Part shown: one piece after another, positions 22,729 through 31,810 of the stretch
How the letters are laid out: the number at the start of each line of letters is the position of its first letter
Numbering within the stretch: the stretch's first letter is position 1
Source of the DNA: UMGS1958 sp045542415
Lineage (GTDB): Bacteria; Bacillota; Clostridia; UBA1381
Length of the DNA: 64,000 bases
Assembly: GCA_045542415.1 (NCBI GenBank)
Contig: JAZQKZ010000088.1
Location: forward strand, 7,450 to 71,449
Reading direction: 5' to 3'
Notes under the pieces: model-generated
Told to the model about the DNA's origin: nothing
The model's input: the letters and a program-made list of their open reading frames with translations, nothing else
Databases searched by the model: none
Position numbers and translations under genes: made by a program

Positions 22729-24370
22729 TCGGGGGATTTATAAATCCGTATTGAAGCGATTCTGGTGGGTGATGATAGTGCATCTGCTGTGCTTGCAGGG
22801 AGGTCATTTATTATGCGATATAGATGTGATTGAGCTTACATCGGCTTCTGACAACAGCAAAAATCTTATTCAGGATATGTGGTATGGCGGTGTGTGTTCA
22901 ATTGTATTTTCAATAATAATAGCATTGTTTGCCTATCAATCAATTCATTCAAAGAAACAAGCGATTTTTATTCACAGCTTGCCAATAAGCAAAGAAGCAA
23001 ATTTCATTTCGTCTGCACTTGCAGGACTGACGATGTTAATAATTCCTATTATAATAAATGGGCTTATTATGCTGTATTGTGAGCTGAATTGGATAGTGGG
23101 CTATTACACGGCTGGCTCGGCATTTATTTGGGTTGGCATGAATTTATTGTTTGCGTTCATTATGTTTGCATATGTAACGCTTGCGGCAGTGGTGACAGGA
23201 AACGGTGCGGCAACGGTTGTGCTGAGCGTTGTAATTTTGATTGCAACCTACAGTCTGCCGACAACATTTGAGCTTTTGGCAGATAAATATTTATTGGGAT
23301 ATGAGGTTTATATCGGTGAGAGAGGTAACTTAACACTGCATTTACTTTCGTGGCTTACAGTGATGGCTTGCAGATTGCATATAAATTCCTTGTCAGTGAA
23401 GTCGGTTGAGATTATGGACTTTGTTCCTCATATAGCAGTGGCGGTTATACTGTATATAACATCATTTGTATTATACAGAAAAAGAAAGCTTGAAACAGCC
23501 GGAGAAGCCGCAGGCTTCAATGTACTCAAACCGATTTTGAAATATTTAGTCACTTTTCTGGCGAGCGTATTTGCCGTGAATATATTTTTTGGCGACTCGA
23601 TAAATCCTGTATTCCTGATTATAGCGGTAATTATGGTAAGTGCTGTAGTTTATTTTGGTATAGAGATGGCAATAAACAAAACACTCCGTGTTCTGAAAAG
23701 CTACAAAGGATATCTTGTATTTGTGGTAGTTATGGCAGTTTTTACGGTGTTATTTACTAACACGAGCTTTTTCGGTTATGAAACAAGAGTACCCGATGTT
23801 GAGGATATAGAAAATGTTGCATTGTATGACTATAATGAAACCAATGCGTGGGGTACATATATTCCGTATGTGGAAAACGAAGAATTAAAGCAGTTTACAA
23901 CAGAGCTTCATAAAGAAATTATCGAGAATAATATGATAGTAAGCGGTCCGGATTCGGAGTATTATTTGAAGATAAAGTATAGGCTGAAAAACGGCAGGGT
24001 TATCAGCAGAAAATACGGAATAGACCGACAGATTTATTATAAGGCAATGGACAAATGCTATGAATATGAGGATTGGAGAGTAGCGAGACATAAATTGTAT
24101 AAGGATGAGAATTTTCTTGAAGATGTCAAATGTATAGGAATCGGCAATATTGTATATCTTTACGGAGATGATTGTCAGAAGCTACTTGACCTCCTGTATC
24201 AGGATGCAATAGAATTGCATGATGATTATACAGGGATTACGGGAAAATCGTATGATGTAATGATGTATTATAAAAATGGTGAATATGTGCAATTGAACAG
24301 TATAAACAACTGGTGTGAAAACACCGTGGCGTGGTTAACAGAAATTGGAGAATGGCAGAAGCTGAAATGA
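22703..24370 (+). CDS. ABC transporter permease, first
   Basis: The 555-residue protein starts at ATG 22703, inside the ATPase gene and preceded by GGGGGGAC. It has about six membrane segments in residues 20-240, one or two more near 285-350, then a soluble C-terminal domain of about 190 residues that is probably outside. Motifs such as HSKKQAIFIHSLPISKEANF near residue 95 recur in the second permease (HSKKQAIFTHSLPITREANF), so the two are paralogues. They probably form the membrane channel as a pair with the upstream ATPase. Confidence 0.82.
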   Translation: MILRTSLFNRGIYKSVLKRFWWVMIVHLLCLQGGHLLCDIDVIELTSASDNSKNLIQDMWYGGVCSIVFSIIIALFAYQSIHSKKQAIFIHSLPISKEANFISSALAGLTMLIIPIIINGLIMLYCELNWIVGYYTAGSAFIWVGMNLLFAFIMFAYVTLAAVVTGNGAATVVLSVVILIATYSLPTTFELLADKYLLGYEVYIGERGNLTLHLLSWLTVMACRLHINSLSVKSVEIMDFVPHIAVAVILYITSFVLYRKRKLETAGEAAGFNVLKPILKYLVTFLASVFAVNIFFGDSINPVFLIIAVIMVSAVVYFGIEMAINKTLRVLKSYKGYLVFVVVMAVFTVLFTNTSFFGYETRVPDVEDIENVALYDYNETNAWGTYIPYVENEELKQFTTELHKEIIENNMIVSGPDSEYYLKIKYRLKNGRVISRKYGIDRQIYYKAMDKCYEYEDWRVARHKLYKDENFLEDVKCIGIGNIVYLYGDDCQKLLDLLYQDAIELHDDYTGITGKSYDVMMYYKNGEYVQLNSINNWCENTVAWLTEIGEWQKLK

Positions 24371-24392
24371 CGAAATAAAGGAGGGAACAAAC

Positions 24393-26450
24393 ATGAAAAT
24401 ATTCAACAAAGGAATATACAAATCAACAGTTAAACGGTTTATCTGGGGGTCGGTATTCTACCTTGTAATTCTGTTTCTGATAACAGGTATGCCTATTATG
24501 ATGAATGAAACGCCCAGCATTGCTGCAACTGCGGAGGATATACATATCCTGCTCCGCTACGGCACATATGTGCTGCCGTCGGTGGTAATCGGTATAGGCG
24601 TAGCGGCGGTTACGGCAATGCTTGTGTATCGGTTCGTGCATTCAAAAAAACAGGCGATATTTACCCACAGTCTGCCCATAACACGCGAGGCAAACTTCAT
24701 TTCAACCGCACTCGCAGGACTTACGCTTATGGCGGCACCGATTATATTAAACGGAATTGTACTAATAATAATGGCAATATCGGGCTACGGATATCTGTTT
24801 ACCGTCAGTGAATGCATGATATGGATTGGCATAAATCTGCTTTGCGTGTTTGTAATGTTTGCATATTCCACGCTTGCGGCAATGCTTACAGGAAATACAT
24901 TTGCGGTTGTGGTATTGAATATCCTCCTGCATTCGTTTATAGTTCTTATCATACTCGGCTTCAGCTCGATTGCAATGGGATTTTTGTACGGCTATTCCGA
25001 TACAAATACAGTACTGAATTTTGTTGCGTCGAATAATCCGGTTGTATGGATTATTGAAGTAACTGACGACGTATGTAATGTTCCGGTGAGCGTAGATGTG
25101 TCAAAAATGATACTGCACATAATAGCGGCACTGGTGCTGTACGCACTTTCGCTTGTTATCTACAAGCACCGTAGAATGGAAACGGCAGAGGATGTTGCGA
25201 CATTTAAGATACTGAATCCGATTTATAAATATTTCATAACTGCTCTGGTGACACTTGCGGCATTTGGGTTCTTCATGAATATAGGCAGAAACCTTGCTAC
25301 AATTATTACGGTAATGGTTATAGTTAGCCTGCTTGCATATTTCGGCAGTGAAATGGCACTTAAAAAGACGCTTAAAGTATGGAGAAGCTACAAGGGATAT
25401 TTAGGGTTCGGAGTGGTTTTTGCGGCTATGCTTGCAGTATTTGCATTTACAAGCTTTTTCGGCTTTGAAACAAGAGTTCCGGATATTGAGGATATAGACC
25501 AAGTGGCGGTATATCAGTATTACTACAGAGGTGAGGAGCCGTTTGTTGATAATGCGGATATTGAAGAATACACTCTGAAACTTCATGAAGAAATCATAAA
25601 CGGTGCCGATGCATCCGATAGATGGTGTGCAGGCGATGAGAAGAATACGAATATTCATATCAAATATAAGCTCAGGAATGGACAGATAATTCATAGACGT
25701 TACGGTGTGGATAATGATAAAAAGAATGAGATACTAAATGTACTTTACAAGTCCGATGTCTATAAGATTGCGAATGAGAAAATCTTTGACGAGGAAATAA
25801 AGAACATCAGGAATATCCGACTTAATGGTGAAGAAGTGGGCGGTAAGGAGTTTGAGGGACTTCTGGAATGTGTACGCAAGGATATTCTTGAAATGGATTA
25901 TAACCAGATTGACCAGCTTTTTACATGGCATTTTTCACTTGCATTTGATTGGGTAAAGGAAGAGTCTGTGTCAGAAAAAACTGCATTAATTGATTCCAAT
26001 ACATCGCCATCAACACAAACATATATGTCTAATTCCGCTGTCGGTGTGCTTGGATACACATATATGACAATAAATGCAAATTACAAAAATACAATTCAGT
26101 GGATAAAGGAAAACGGATGTTGGGATAAGGTTGCATTAAAGCCGCGGGGAATATGGTATATTTGCAAAGGTAAAGGAACATATGATTTGGATAATGCTAT
26201 AAAATATACGGATATAAGAGAGAGTTACATTCCAATTTATAGGATTTATACTGATTCGGATTTACACAGGGCTGCGGATTTTGTTATGAGCTATGGCATG
26301 AGAGAAGTGGATATCAAGGATAATTATTGGATACTTCAGGATATTGACGGTGCCGAGTTTTCGAGTACGGCTAAAGAGGTGACCTGGATAGATAAGCAGG
26401 CTGTCGAAGCACTGCTTGGACAGGTAAATGCAGAGATAATCACGCAGTAG
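24393..26450 (+). CDS. ABC transporter permease, second
   Basis: The 685-residue protein parallels the permease before it: six or so membrane segments in the first 250 residues, two more near 275-345, the shared HSKKQAIF motif near residue 80, and a shared SFFGFETRVPD(I/V)EDI segment opening the soluble region. Its extracytoplasmic C-terminal domain is longer by over 100 residues and carries an extra folded part after residue 540. GGAGGG precedes the ATG. A terminator follows 40 bases after the stop, ending the operon. Confidence 0.82.
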   Translation: MKIFNKGIYKSTVKRFIWGSVFYLVILFLITGMPIMMNETPSIAATAEDIHILLRYGTYVLPSVVIGIGVAAVTAMLVYRFVHSKKQAIFTHSLPITREANFISTALAGLTLMAAPIILNGIVLIIMAISGYGYLFTVSECMIWIGINLLCVFVMFAYSTLAAMLTGNTFAVVVLNILLHSFIVLIILGFSSIAMGFLYGYSDTNTVLNFVASNNPVVWIIEVTDDVCNVPVSVDVSKMILHIIAALVLYALSLVIYKHRRMETAEDVATFKILNPIYKYFITALVTLAAFGFFMNIGRNLATIITVMVIVSLLAYFGSEMALKKTLKVWRSYKGYLGFGVVFAAMLAVFAFTSFFGFETRVPDIEDIDQVAVYQYYYRGEEPFVDNADIEEYTLKLHEEIINGADASDRWCAGDEKNTNIHIKYKLRNGQIIHRRYGVDNDKKNEILNVLYKSDVYKIANEKIFDEEIKNIRNIRLNGEEVGGKEFEGLLECVRKDILEMDYNQIDQLFTWHFSLAFDWVKEESVSEKTALIDSNTSPSTQTYMSNSAVGVLGYTYMTINANYKNTIQWIKENGCWDKVALKPRGIWYICKGKGTYDLDNAIKYTDIRESYIPIYRIYTDSDLHRAADFVMSYGMREVDIKDNYWILQDIDGAEFSSTAKEVTWIDKQAVEALLGQVNAEIITQ

Positions 26451-26490
26451 GGTAGGGGCTTGCTCCTGCCGATTACATGATAAAGGGGGG

Positions 26491-26526
26491 ACCAAGGGGT
26501 TGCATTGGCAATCCCTTGGTTTTTTA
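26491..26526 (+). terminator. Terminator of the ABC transporter operon
   Basis: ACCAAGGG pairs with CCCTTGGT, followed by TTTTTTA. Confidence 0.8.
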
Positions 26527-26546
26527 TTACAATTCAATTACAAGCC

Positions 26547-26575
26547 TTGAATTGCAAGGGGGTTTATGATAAAAT
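26547..26575 (+). promoter_or_regulatory. Promoter of the GH115-like gene
   Basis: TTGAAT (26547-26552), 17 bases, then TAAAAT (26570-26575), 40 bases before the start. Confidence 0.5.
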
Positions 26576-26614
26576 TACACTATTATAGTTTGTGTATGAA
26601 AAGGGAGAAGAAAA

Positions 26615-28630
26615 ATGGACGTATTCAAGCTGAATCTCAATACAAAAATCATTTCACAAATAAATACAAAGCCGGTACAGTATGCTATAAAAATGTTTAC
26701 CCGTGATATGGCAAAGGTGCTGTATGAGGGTGAGGAAAATTCGATAGTTCTTGCCTATGACAAAACGCTTGGAGCAGAGGATTATGTTGTGCGTTTTTCT
26801 CAGGATAATGAAACTATGACGATATATGCTGCGGAGGATCTTGGCTTTGTGTATGCACTTTTGTACATCAGTGAGACCTTTATGTATGTGGATGCGTTCT
26901 GGTTCTGGATGGATCAGACTATTGAAAAACGAGAGGACGTGTTTATACCTGCAAAGGACTATTATTCACTTCCGGCTAAGGTAAAATATCGCGGCTGGTT
27001 CATAAATGACGAGGTTATTCTTGCAAAATGGACTGTTGACGGCGATAACTTCAAGGCATGGGAAATGGTGTTTGAGGCATTGCTCCGTTGCGGCGGTAAT
27101 ATGGTGATTCCGGGTACGGACGAAAACTCAAGAAAATACCGTCAGCTTGCGTCTGATATGGGATTGTGGATTTCGCACCACCATGCGGAGCCGTTGGGAG
27201 CAGAAATGTTTGCCCGTGCATATCCCGACAAGGAGGCTTCGTTTGATAAGCATCCGGAGCTTTTCAGGGGATTGTGGAAGCAGGGAATTGAAGAGCAGAA
27301 AGAAATGAAGGTTGTGTGGAATCTCGGCTTCAGAGGTCAGGGCGACAGACCGTTCTGGGCAGATGATCCGTCATATGATACTCCCGAAAAGCGAGGAGAT
27401 CTTATAAGTGCTTTAATTAATGAGCAGTATGAGCTTGTTAATGAAAATATAGAAAATGCGGTATGCTGTACCAATCTCTACGGTGAGATTGCAGAGCTTT
27501 ATCGTGGCGGCTATATTCATTTCAGAGATGAAATAATCAAAATATGGGCAGATAACGGCTTCGGCAAGATGGTTACAAGACGTCAGGGAAGCCATAATCC
27601 GCGTATTCCGGCTGTGCCGGATGACGGTGGAAGACATGGTATATATTATCATGTATCATTCTATGATTTGCAGGCGGCAAACCACATTACAATGTTCCCG
27701 AATACCGTTGAATTTGTAAGTAATGAACTGCACAACGCATTTGATAAGGGTGTGCAGGATTATCTGATTGTCAATGCCTCAAATATAAGACCGCATACCT
27801 ATTTTCTTGATGCTGTACGCCGTATATGGTTCGGTGAGAAAATTGAGGGAGAAGAACAAAGCGAGAAGTTTTGCGGCAAGTACTTCGATTACATTGATGG
27901 CGTGGCATGGTGCTATGATGAATACAGCGAAAATATGATAAGCTACGGCGAGCATGAGGACGAGCATTGCGGAGAGCAGTTTTATACATATTCCGTAAGA
28001 GACCTTGCATCACAGTGGATGAAGGATGTAAATTCGCCGTGTAAGCAGTTGAACTGGCTTACAGGAGCTGACAAGACCTTTGCACAGCAGATTGATATAC
28101 TTTATGATATATGCAAAAACGGTGAAGAGGGCATCAACAAGATATATAACCGCTGTACGGATATGCTTGATGACATTTTTGAGGAAAAGCGTGATCTGTT
28201 CAATGCAACCATTTATCTTCATGCCAAGATTCATTATTACGGAATGTATGCTGTGATGGATTTTTGTAATGCATACCGTGCATATGCCGAAAAGAGATAC
28301 ATGCGTGCATTCTATCTGCTCGGAATGGCGGCAGATAAGTTTGAGCATATCAATAATGAGATGCGTAATGCCGAGTATGGAGTATGGAAAGATTTCTATG
28401 CAAATGAATGTCTGGCAGATGTAAAATTCTCAGCGTATATTATACGTTGTCTTATGTCAAGAGTAAGAGCAGAGGATGACGGAAACGGATATTTCAGGTG
28501 GCAGAGAAATGTAAGCTACAATGAGCAGGACAGAAACGTTGTTCTTATAACAAATTGGGAAAACCACATGACTGACGCAGAAATATTTGACAGGATGAAA
28601 GAGCATACAGACAGGCTGTGGAGTGAATAA
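26615..28630 (+). CDS. GH115-like glycoside hydrolase
   Basis: The 671-residue protein shows the pattern of family 115 alpha-glucuronidases. An N-terminal region resembles the GH20b/GH115 start. The TIM-barrel part follows, with KYRGWFINDE near residue 127, HHAEPLG near residue 190, NLGFRGQGDRPFW near residue 243, HGIYYHVSFYDL near residue 345, and NASNIRPH near residue 388. GH115 enzymes remove glucuronic acid side chains from xylan. There is no signal peptide, so it would act inside the cell on imported oligosaccharides. It is shorter than typical members, lacking most of the C-terminal beta domains. Family membership is fairly clear; substrate is not. Confidence 0.72.
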   Translation: MDVFKLNLNTKIISQINTKPVQYAIKMFTRDMAKVLYEGEENSIVLAYDKTLGAEDYVVRFSQDNETMTIYAAEDLGFVYALLYISETFMYVDAFWFWMDQTIEKREDVFIPAKDYYSLPAKVKYRGWFINDEVILAKWTVDGDNFKAWEMVFEALLRCGGNMVIPGTDENSRKYRQLASDMGLWISHHHAEPLGAEMFARAYPDKEASFDKHPELFRGLWKQGIEEQKEMKVVWNLGFRGQGDRPFWADDPSYDTPEKRGDLISALINEQYELVNENIENAVCCTNLYGEIAELYRGGYIHFRDEIIKIWADNGFGKMVTRRQGSHNPRIPAVPDDGGRHGIYYHVSFYDLQAANHITMFPNTVEFVSNELHNAFDKGVQDYLIVNASNIRPHTYFLDAVRRIWFGEKIEGEEQSEKFCGKYFDYIDGVAWCYDEYSENMISYGEHEDEHCGEQFYTYSVRDLASQWMKDVNSPCKQLNWLTGADKTFAQQIDILYDICKNGEEGINKIYNRCTDMLDDIFEEKRDLFNATIYLHAKIHYYGMYAVMDFCNAYRAYAEKRYMRAFYLLGMAADKFEHINNEMRNAEYGVWKDFYANECLADVKFSAYIIRCLMSRVRAEDDGNGYFRWQRNVSYNEQDRNVVLITNWENHMTDAEIFDRMKEHTDRLWSE

Positions 28631-28655
28631 AAAAACGGGAGGCAAAAATCCGGAA

Positions 28656-29360
28656 ATGGAAACAAAGAAAAAGCCGGGCGGCGTTCATGCGGGACATAGA
28701 GAACGGCTGCGAGGCAAGCTGTTAAAAACTAAGGATAAGGATATGTTGCCTCATGAAATCCTGGAAGCTATACTGTTTTATGTAATTCCGATGAAAAATA
28801 CCAATCCGGTGGCGCATTCACTGCTGGACACATTCGGGAGTATAGACTCAATACTCAATGCTGATGTAAATGAGCTGATGACGGTAGGTGGTATCGGTAA
28901 AAGTACAGCAGAGTATCTGAGCTTGCTCGGAAGCTTCATGAATGTGCGTGAGCTGAGTGTGAATGTGGATATCAGATATGAATTCGGAAGTGAGAAAACA
29001 ACACAGTATTTGCACAGGCTGTTCACTGATATGAACAGGGAGATGGTTTTTATGATCGGTCTGGATGCATATGATTACATTAAGAATAAAAATGCGGTCT
29101 TAAAGGGCGGCTTTGAAAATGTAGAAATAGATGTGGGAGAAATTGCAAAGAGTGCGATAAATGCAAATTGTAAAAAGTATATTTGCGTGCATAATCATCC
29201 AAGCGGAATAGCAAAGGACTCGGAGGCGGACAGAGAGGCGACCTTTGCCTTAAGAGCGGCATTGACTCTTCTTGATATAAAGCTTGTTGACAGTATAATT
29301 GTGACTGAAAATGAGATATATAGCATAATTTCAAAGCAGAGTGCGTCGGTAAAGGGCTGA
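28656..29360 (+). CDS. radC: RadC-family JAB-domain protein
   Basis: The 234-residue protein (from ATG 28656) has an N-terminal helix-hairpin-helix part (LMTVGGIGKSTAEYLSLLG) and a C-terminal JAB/MPN metalloprotease-like domain with VHNHPSG and the later aspartate in DSEAD. RadC was once linked to DNA repair; its biochemical role is still unsettled. The frame opens at a GTG (28623) inside the hydrolase gene, but GGGAGG at 28637-28642 fits the later ATG better. The gene follows the GH115-like gene closely and is probably read through from its promoter. Confidence 0.88.
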   Translation: METKKKPGGVHAGHRERLRGKLLKTKDKDMLPHEILEAILFYVIPMKNTNPVAHSLLDTFGSIDSILNADVNELMTVGGIGKSTAEYLSLLGSFMNVRELSVNVDIRYEFGSEKTTQYLHRLFTDMNREMVFMIGLDAYDYIKNKNAVLKGGFENVEIDVGEIAKSAINANCKKYICVHNHPSGIAKDSEADREATFALRAALTLLDIKLVDSIIVTENEIYSIISKQSASVKG

Positions 29361-29422
29361 TATTTAACCAAAATAAACAAAACAACATAGCTGTTGAAAA
29401 GTAAGTTTTGTCAATCAACGTA

Positions 29423-29451
29423 TTGACTTTAGCGTAGTGTTGTGCTAAAAT
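29423..29451 (+). promoter_or_regulatory. Promoter of hom-thrB
   Basis: TTGACT (29423-29428), 17 bases, then TAAAAT (29446-29451). The leader to 29543 is about 85 bases; I see no known riboswitch in it. Confidence 0.6.
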
Positions 29452-29542
29452 ATTTTAATATAATAGAAAAATATTCGCAAAAAGATGAATAAATAATCAT
29501 CTGCGGATGTTTTCAATAGATAATGCGAGGAGGCAAAAAGGA

Positions 29543-30742
29543 ATGGCTAAAGTTGCAATAATGGGCTACGGAACAGTAGGAAGCGGTGTCTATGACATAA
29601 TTAAGCTTAACGCCGACAAGCTCAAGAGCAATACCAATGGAGAAGCGGTTGAGGTAAAGTATATCTTAGATATCCGTGACTTCGATGACCATCCTGAAAA
29701 AGAGCTTTTTACAAAGGATTTCAACGATATTTTAAATGATGAAGAAATAAGTGTGGTAGCCGAGGTTATGGGCGGCTTACATCCGGCGTATGAATTTACA
29801 AAAAGCCTTTTACAGAAGGGTAAAAACGTAACAACATCAAATAAGGAGCTTGTGGCGACATATGGCAGTGAGCTTCTTGCTATTGCAAAGGAAAACAATG
29901 TAAATTACATGTTTGAGGCAAGTGTGGGTGGCGGTATTCCGGTTATAAGACCGATGCACCAGTGTCTTGCGGCAAACAATATTACGCGAATTGCAGGTAT
30001 TTTAAACGGTACAACAAACTATATTCTTTATCAGATGATTGAGAACGGAAAGACCTTTGAGGCTGCGTTATCGGAAGCACAGGCAAACGGCTATGCGGAG
30101 AGAAATCCCTCTGCGGACGTTGAGGGCTTTGATGCTTGCCGTAAGATTGCAATTTTAGCTTCTTTGGCTTCGGGTAAGGAAGTTGATTATAACAATATAG
30201 AAACAAAGGGTATCACGGAAATTACGCTTGATGATGTAATGTGTGCAGGCGAGGGTAACGGAGTTATCAAGCTTATCGGCTATGCTAAGTTCATGGAGGA
30301 CGGTAGGGTTTACTCAACTGTATCGCCGATGTTCATCAGCAAGGAAAGTCCGCTTGCATCAGTTAACGATGTATTTAATGCAATTATGGTAACAGGCGAC
30401 TGTGTGGATGATGTAATGTTCTACGGTAAGGGTGCCGGCAAGATGGCGACTGCTTCAGCGGTTGTTGCAGATGTGCTTGACTGCATAAGAAGCAAGAACA
30501 ACAAGAACATTATGTGGACAAAGCAGGAGAATGATATTTTTGCAGGTGCAGATGATATCAGCTTTGCATACTTTGTAAGAACAAAGAGTACTCCGGAGGC
30601 AGTTGAGGCTGCTATGGGCGAGGTTACCTATATCAGAAAGGGAACTGAAACTGCATTTATCACTGCTCCGATGAACGGCAGTGAGGTATCAGACAAGCTT
30701 GCAAAGCTTGATGTTATTTCGGCGTTAAAGGTTCTTAGCTGA
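29543..30742 (+). CDS. hom: Homoserine dehydrogenase
   Basis: The 399-residue enzyme reduces aspartate semialdehyde to homoserine, the branch point to threonine and methionine. The N-terminal Rossmann fold has MGYGTVGSGVYD. The substrate region has ILNGTTNYIL near residue 155 and FDACRKIAILASLASG near residue 195, the family signatures. The tail after residue 335 is short, like a reduced ACT-type domain. ATG 29543 is preceded by GCGAGGAGG; the frame runs 12 codons upstream without support. Its stop overlaps thrB by one base, so the two are coupled. Confidence 0.95.
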   Translation: MAKVAIMGYGTVGSGVYDIIKLNADKLKSNTNGEAVEVKYILDIRDFDDHPEKELFTKDFNDILNDEEISVVAEVMGGLHPAYEFTKSLLQKGKNVTTSNKELVATYGSELLAIAKENNVNYMFEASVGGGIPVIRPMHQCLAANNITRIAGILNGTTNYILYQMIENGKTFEAALSEAQANGYAERNPSADVEGFDACRKIAILASLASGKEVDYNNIETKGITEITLDDVMCAGEGNGVIKLIGYAKFMEDGRVYSTVSPMFISKESPLASVNDVFNAIMVTGDCVDDVMFYGKGAGKMATASAVVADVLDCIRSKNNKNIMWTKQENDIFAGADDISFAYFVRTKSTPEAVEAAMGEVTYIRKGTETAFITAPMNGSEVSDKLAKLDVISALKVLS

Positions 30743-31641
30743 TGATAAGGGTTAAGGTTCCGGCATCAAGTGCAAATATGGGAGCCGGTTTTGATACTTT
30801 GGGCGTGGCATTGAGCATGTATTCAAGACTTGAAGTTGAAGAAACTGAGAGTGGCATAAGAATAGAAACGCTTAATGCAACAGGATATGTGCCGCAGGAT
30901 AAGTCAAATCTTGTTTATCGTGCTATGGACGAGGTCTTTAAGGCTACGGGAAGGAATGTCAGTGGACTGAGGATAGTACAGGACAGTGCAATTCCCATGA
31001 CAAGAGGACTTGGCAGCAGCAGCGGCTGCATAATCGGCGGAATGCTTGCGGCAAATGTGCTGACGGGCAGGACGCTTGCCTATAAGGACATTTTAAATCT
31101 TGCCGCAAAAATGGAGGGGCATCCGGACAATGTCGGACCGGCATTGTACGGGGGAATGTGTATATCCATGATGAACGGCGGCGAGGCTCTGGTAAAGAGC
31201 ATAAAATTGGACCCTAAAATAAAGTTTGCCGTTATGGTTCCGGATTTCTTTGTGGCAACGAAAAAATCCAGAGGTGTATTACCGGATTTTGTCAGAAGAA
31301 GCGATGCGGCGTTTAATATACAACGTTCATCAATGTTTGTTGCTGCAATGTCGTCAGGAGATATGGATATGTTGAAATTTGCGGTTGAGGACAGACTGCA
31401 TCAGCAGTACCGCAAGGCATATATTGACGGATTTGAGGATATAATGAAAATGAGCTATGAGTGCGGTTCGAGAGCTACCTATTTAAGCGGCTCCGGTCCC
31501 ACAATAGTTTCAATAATAGATAAGGATTATCACGAATTTACGAACAGAATGCACGAGTTCTTTAAGGAGAACAGCCATAAATGGATATGCAGGGTTCTGG
31601 ATGTTGACAATGTCGGCAGTGTGGTATCCGAAGTGGTCTGA
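30742..31641 (+). CDS. thrB: Homoserine kinase
   Basis: The 299-residue GHMP-family kinase phosphorylates homoserine for threonine synthesis. It has the N-terminal VPASSANMGAGFDTLG motif, the ATP-binding TRGLGSSSG near residue 88, HPDNVGPALYGG near residue 130, and the C-terminal SGSGPT motif near residue 250. It is coupled to hom. Its stop codon (TGA, 31639-31641) lies inside the left arm of hairpin element A (31634-31737), so the last codons are shared with the element. Confidence 0.95.
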   Translation: MIRVKVPASSANMGAGFDTLGVALSMYSRLEVEETESGIRIETLNATGYVPQDKSNLVYRAMDEVFKATGRNVSGLRIVQDSAIPMTRGLGSSSGCIIGGMLAANVLTGRTLAYKDILNLAAKMEGHPDNVGPALYGGMCISMMNGGEALVKSIKLDPKIKFAVMVPDFFVATKKSRGVLPDFVRRSDAAFNIQRSSMFVAAMSSGDMDMLKFAVEDRLHQQYRKAYIDGFEDIMKMSYECGSRATYLSGSGPTIVSIIDKDYHEFTNRMHEFFKENSHKWICRVLDVDNVGSVVSEVV

Positions 31642-31737
31642 ATGAATTTTAGTATCTTACCATTTTGCGGAACTCGGAGTATCAGCATACACCGTTGTTC
31701 CTTAAAACGGAAATCCACGAAGATTTCTTGCAGACCA
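31634..31737 (+). repeat. ~105-base hairpin element, copy A
   Basis: The ends TGGTCTG and CAGACCA pair perfectly, with further pairing inwards (TGAATGAATTTTAGTATCTT against AAGATTTCTTG). The core ACTCGGAGTA...CATACACCG is shared with copies B (33084-33188) and C (34255-34360). The left arm includes the thrB stop codon, and lysC follows after a short hairpin (31757-31779). Length and core are conserved while the terminal stems differ but still pair. Confidence 0.75.
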
Positions 31738-31810
31738 AGGATTGATATAAGGTAAAAACCGAAGAAATATTCTTCGGTTACAGTAATACAATATGGAGGT
31801 AAAGAATAAA

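Noticed and set aside
31738..31810. Lysine riboswitch or T-box in front of lysC
   Set aside because: The leader is too short for a lysine riboswitch and lacks the T-box sequence; it holds the repeat element A and a short hairpin only.
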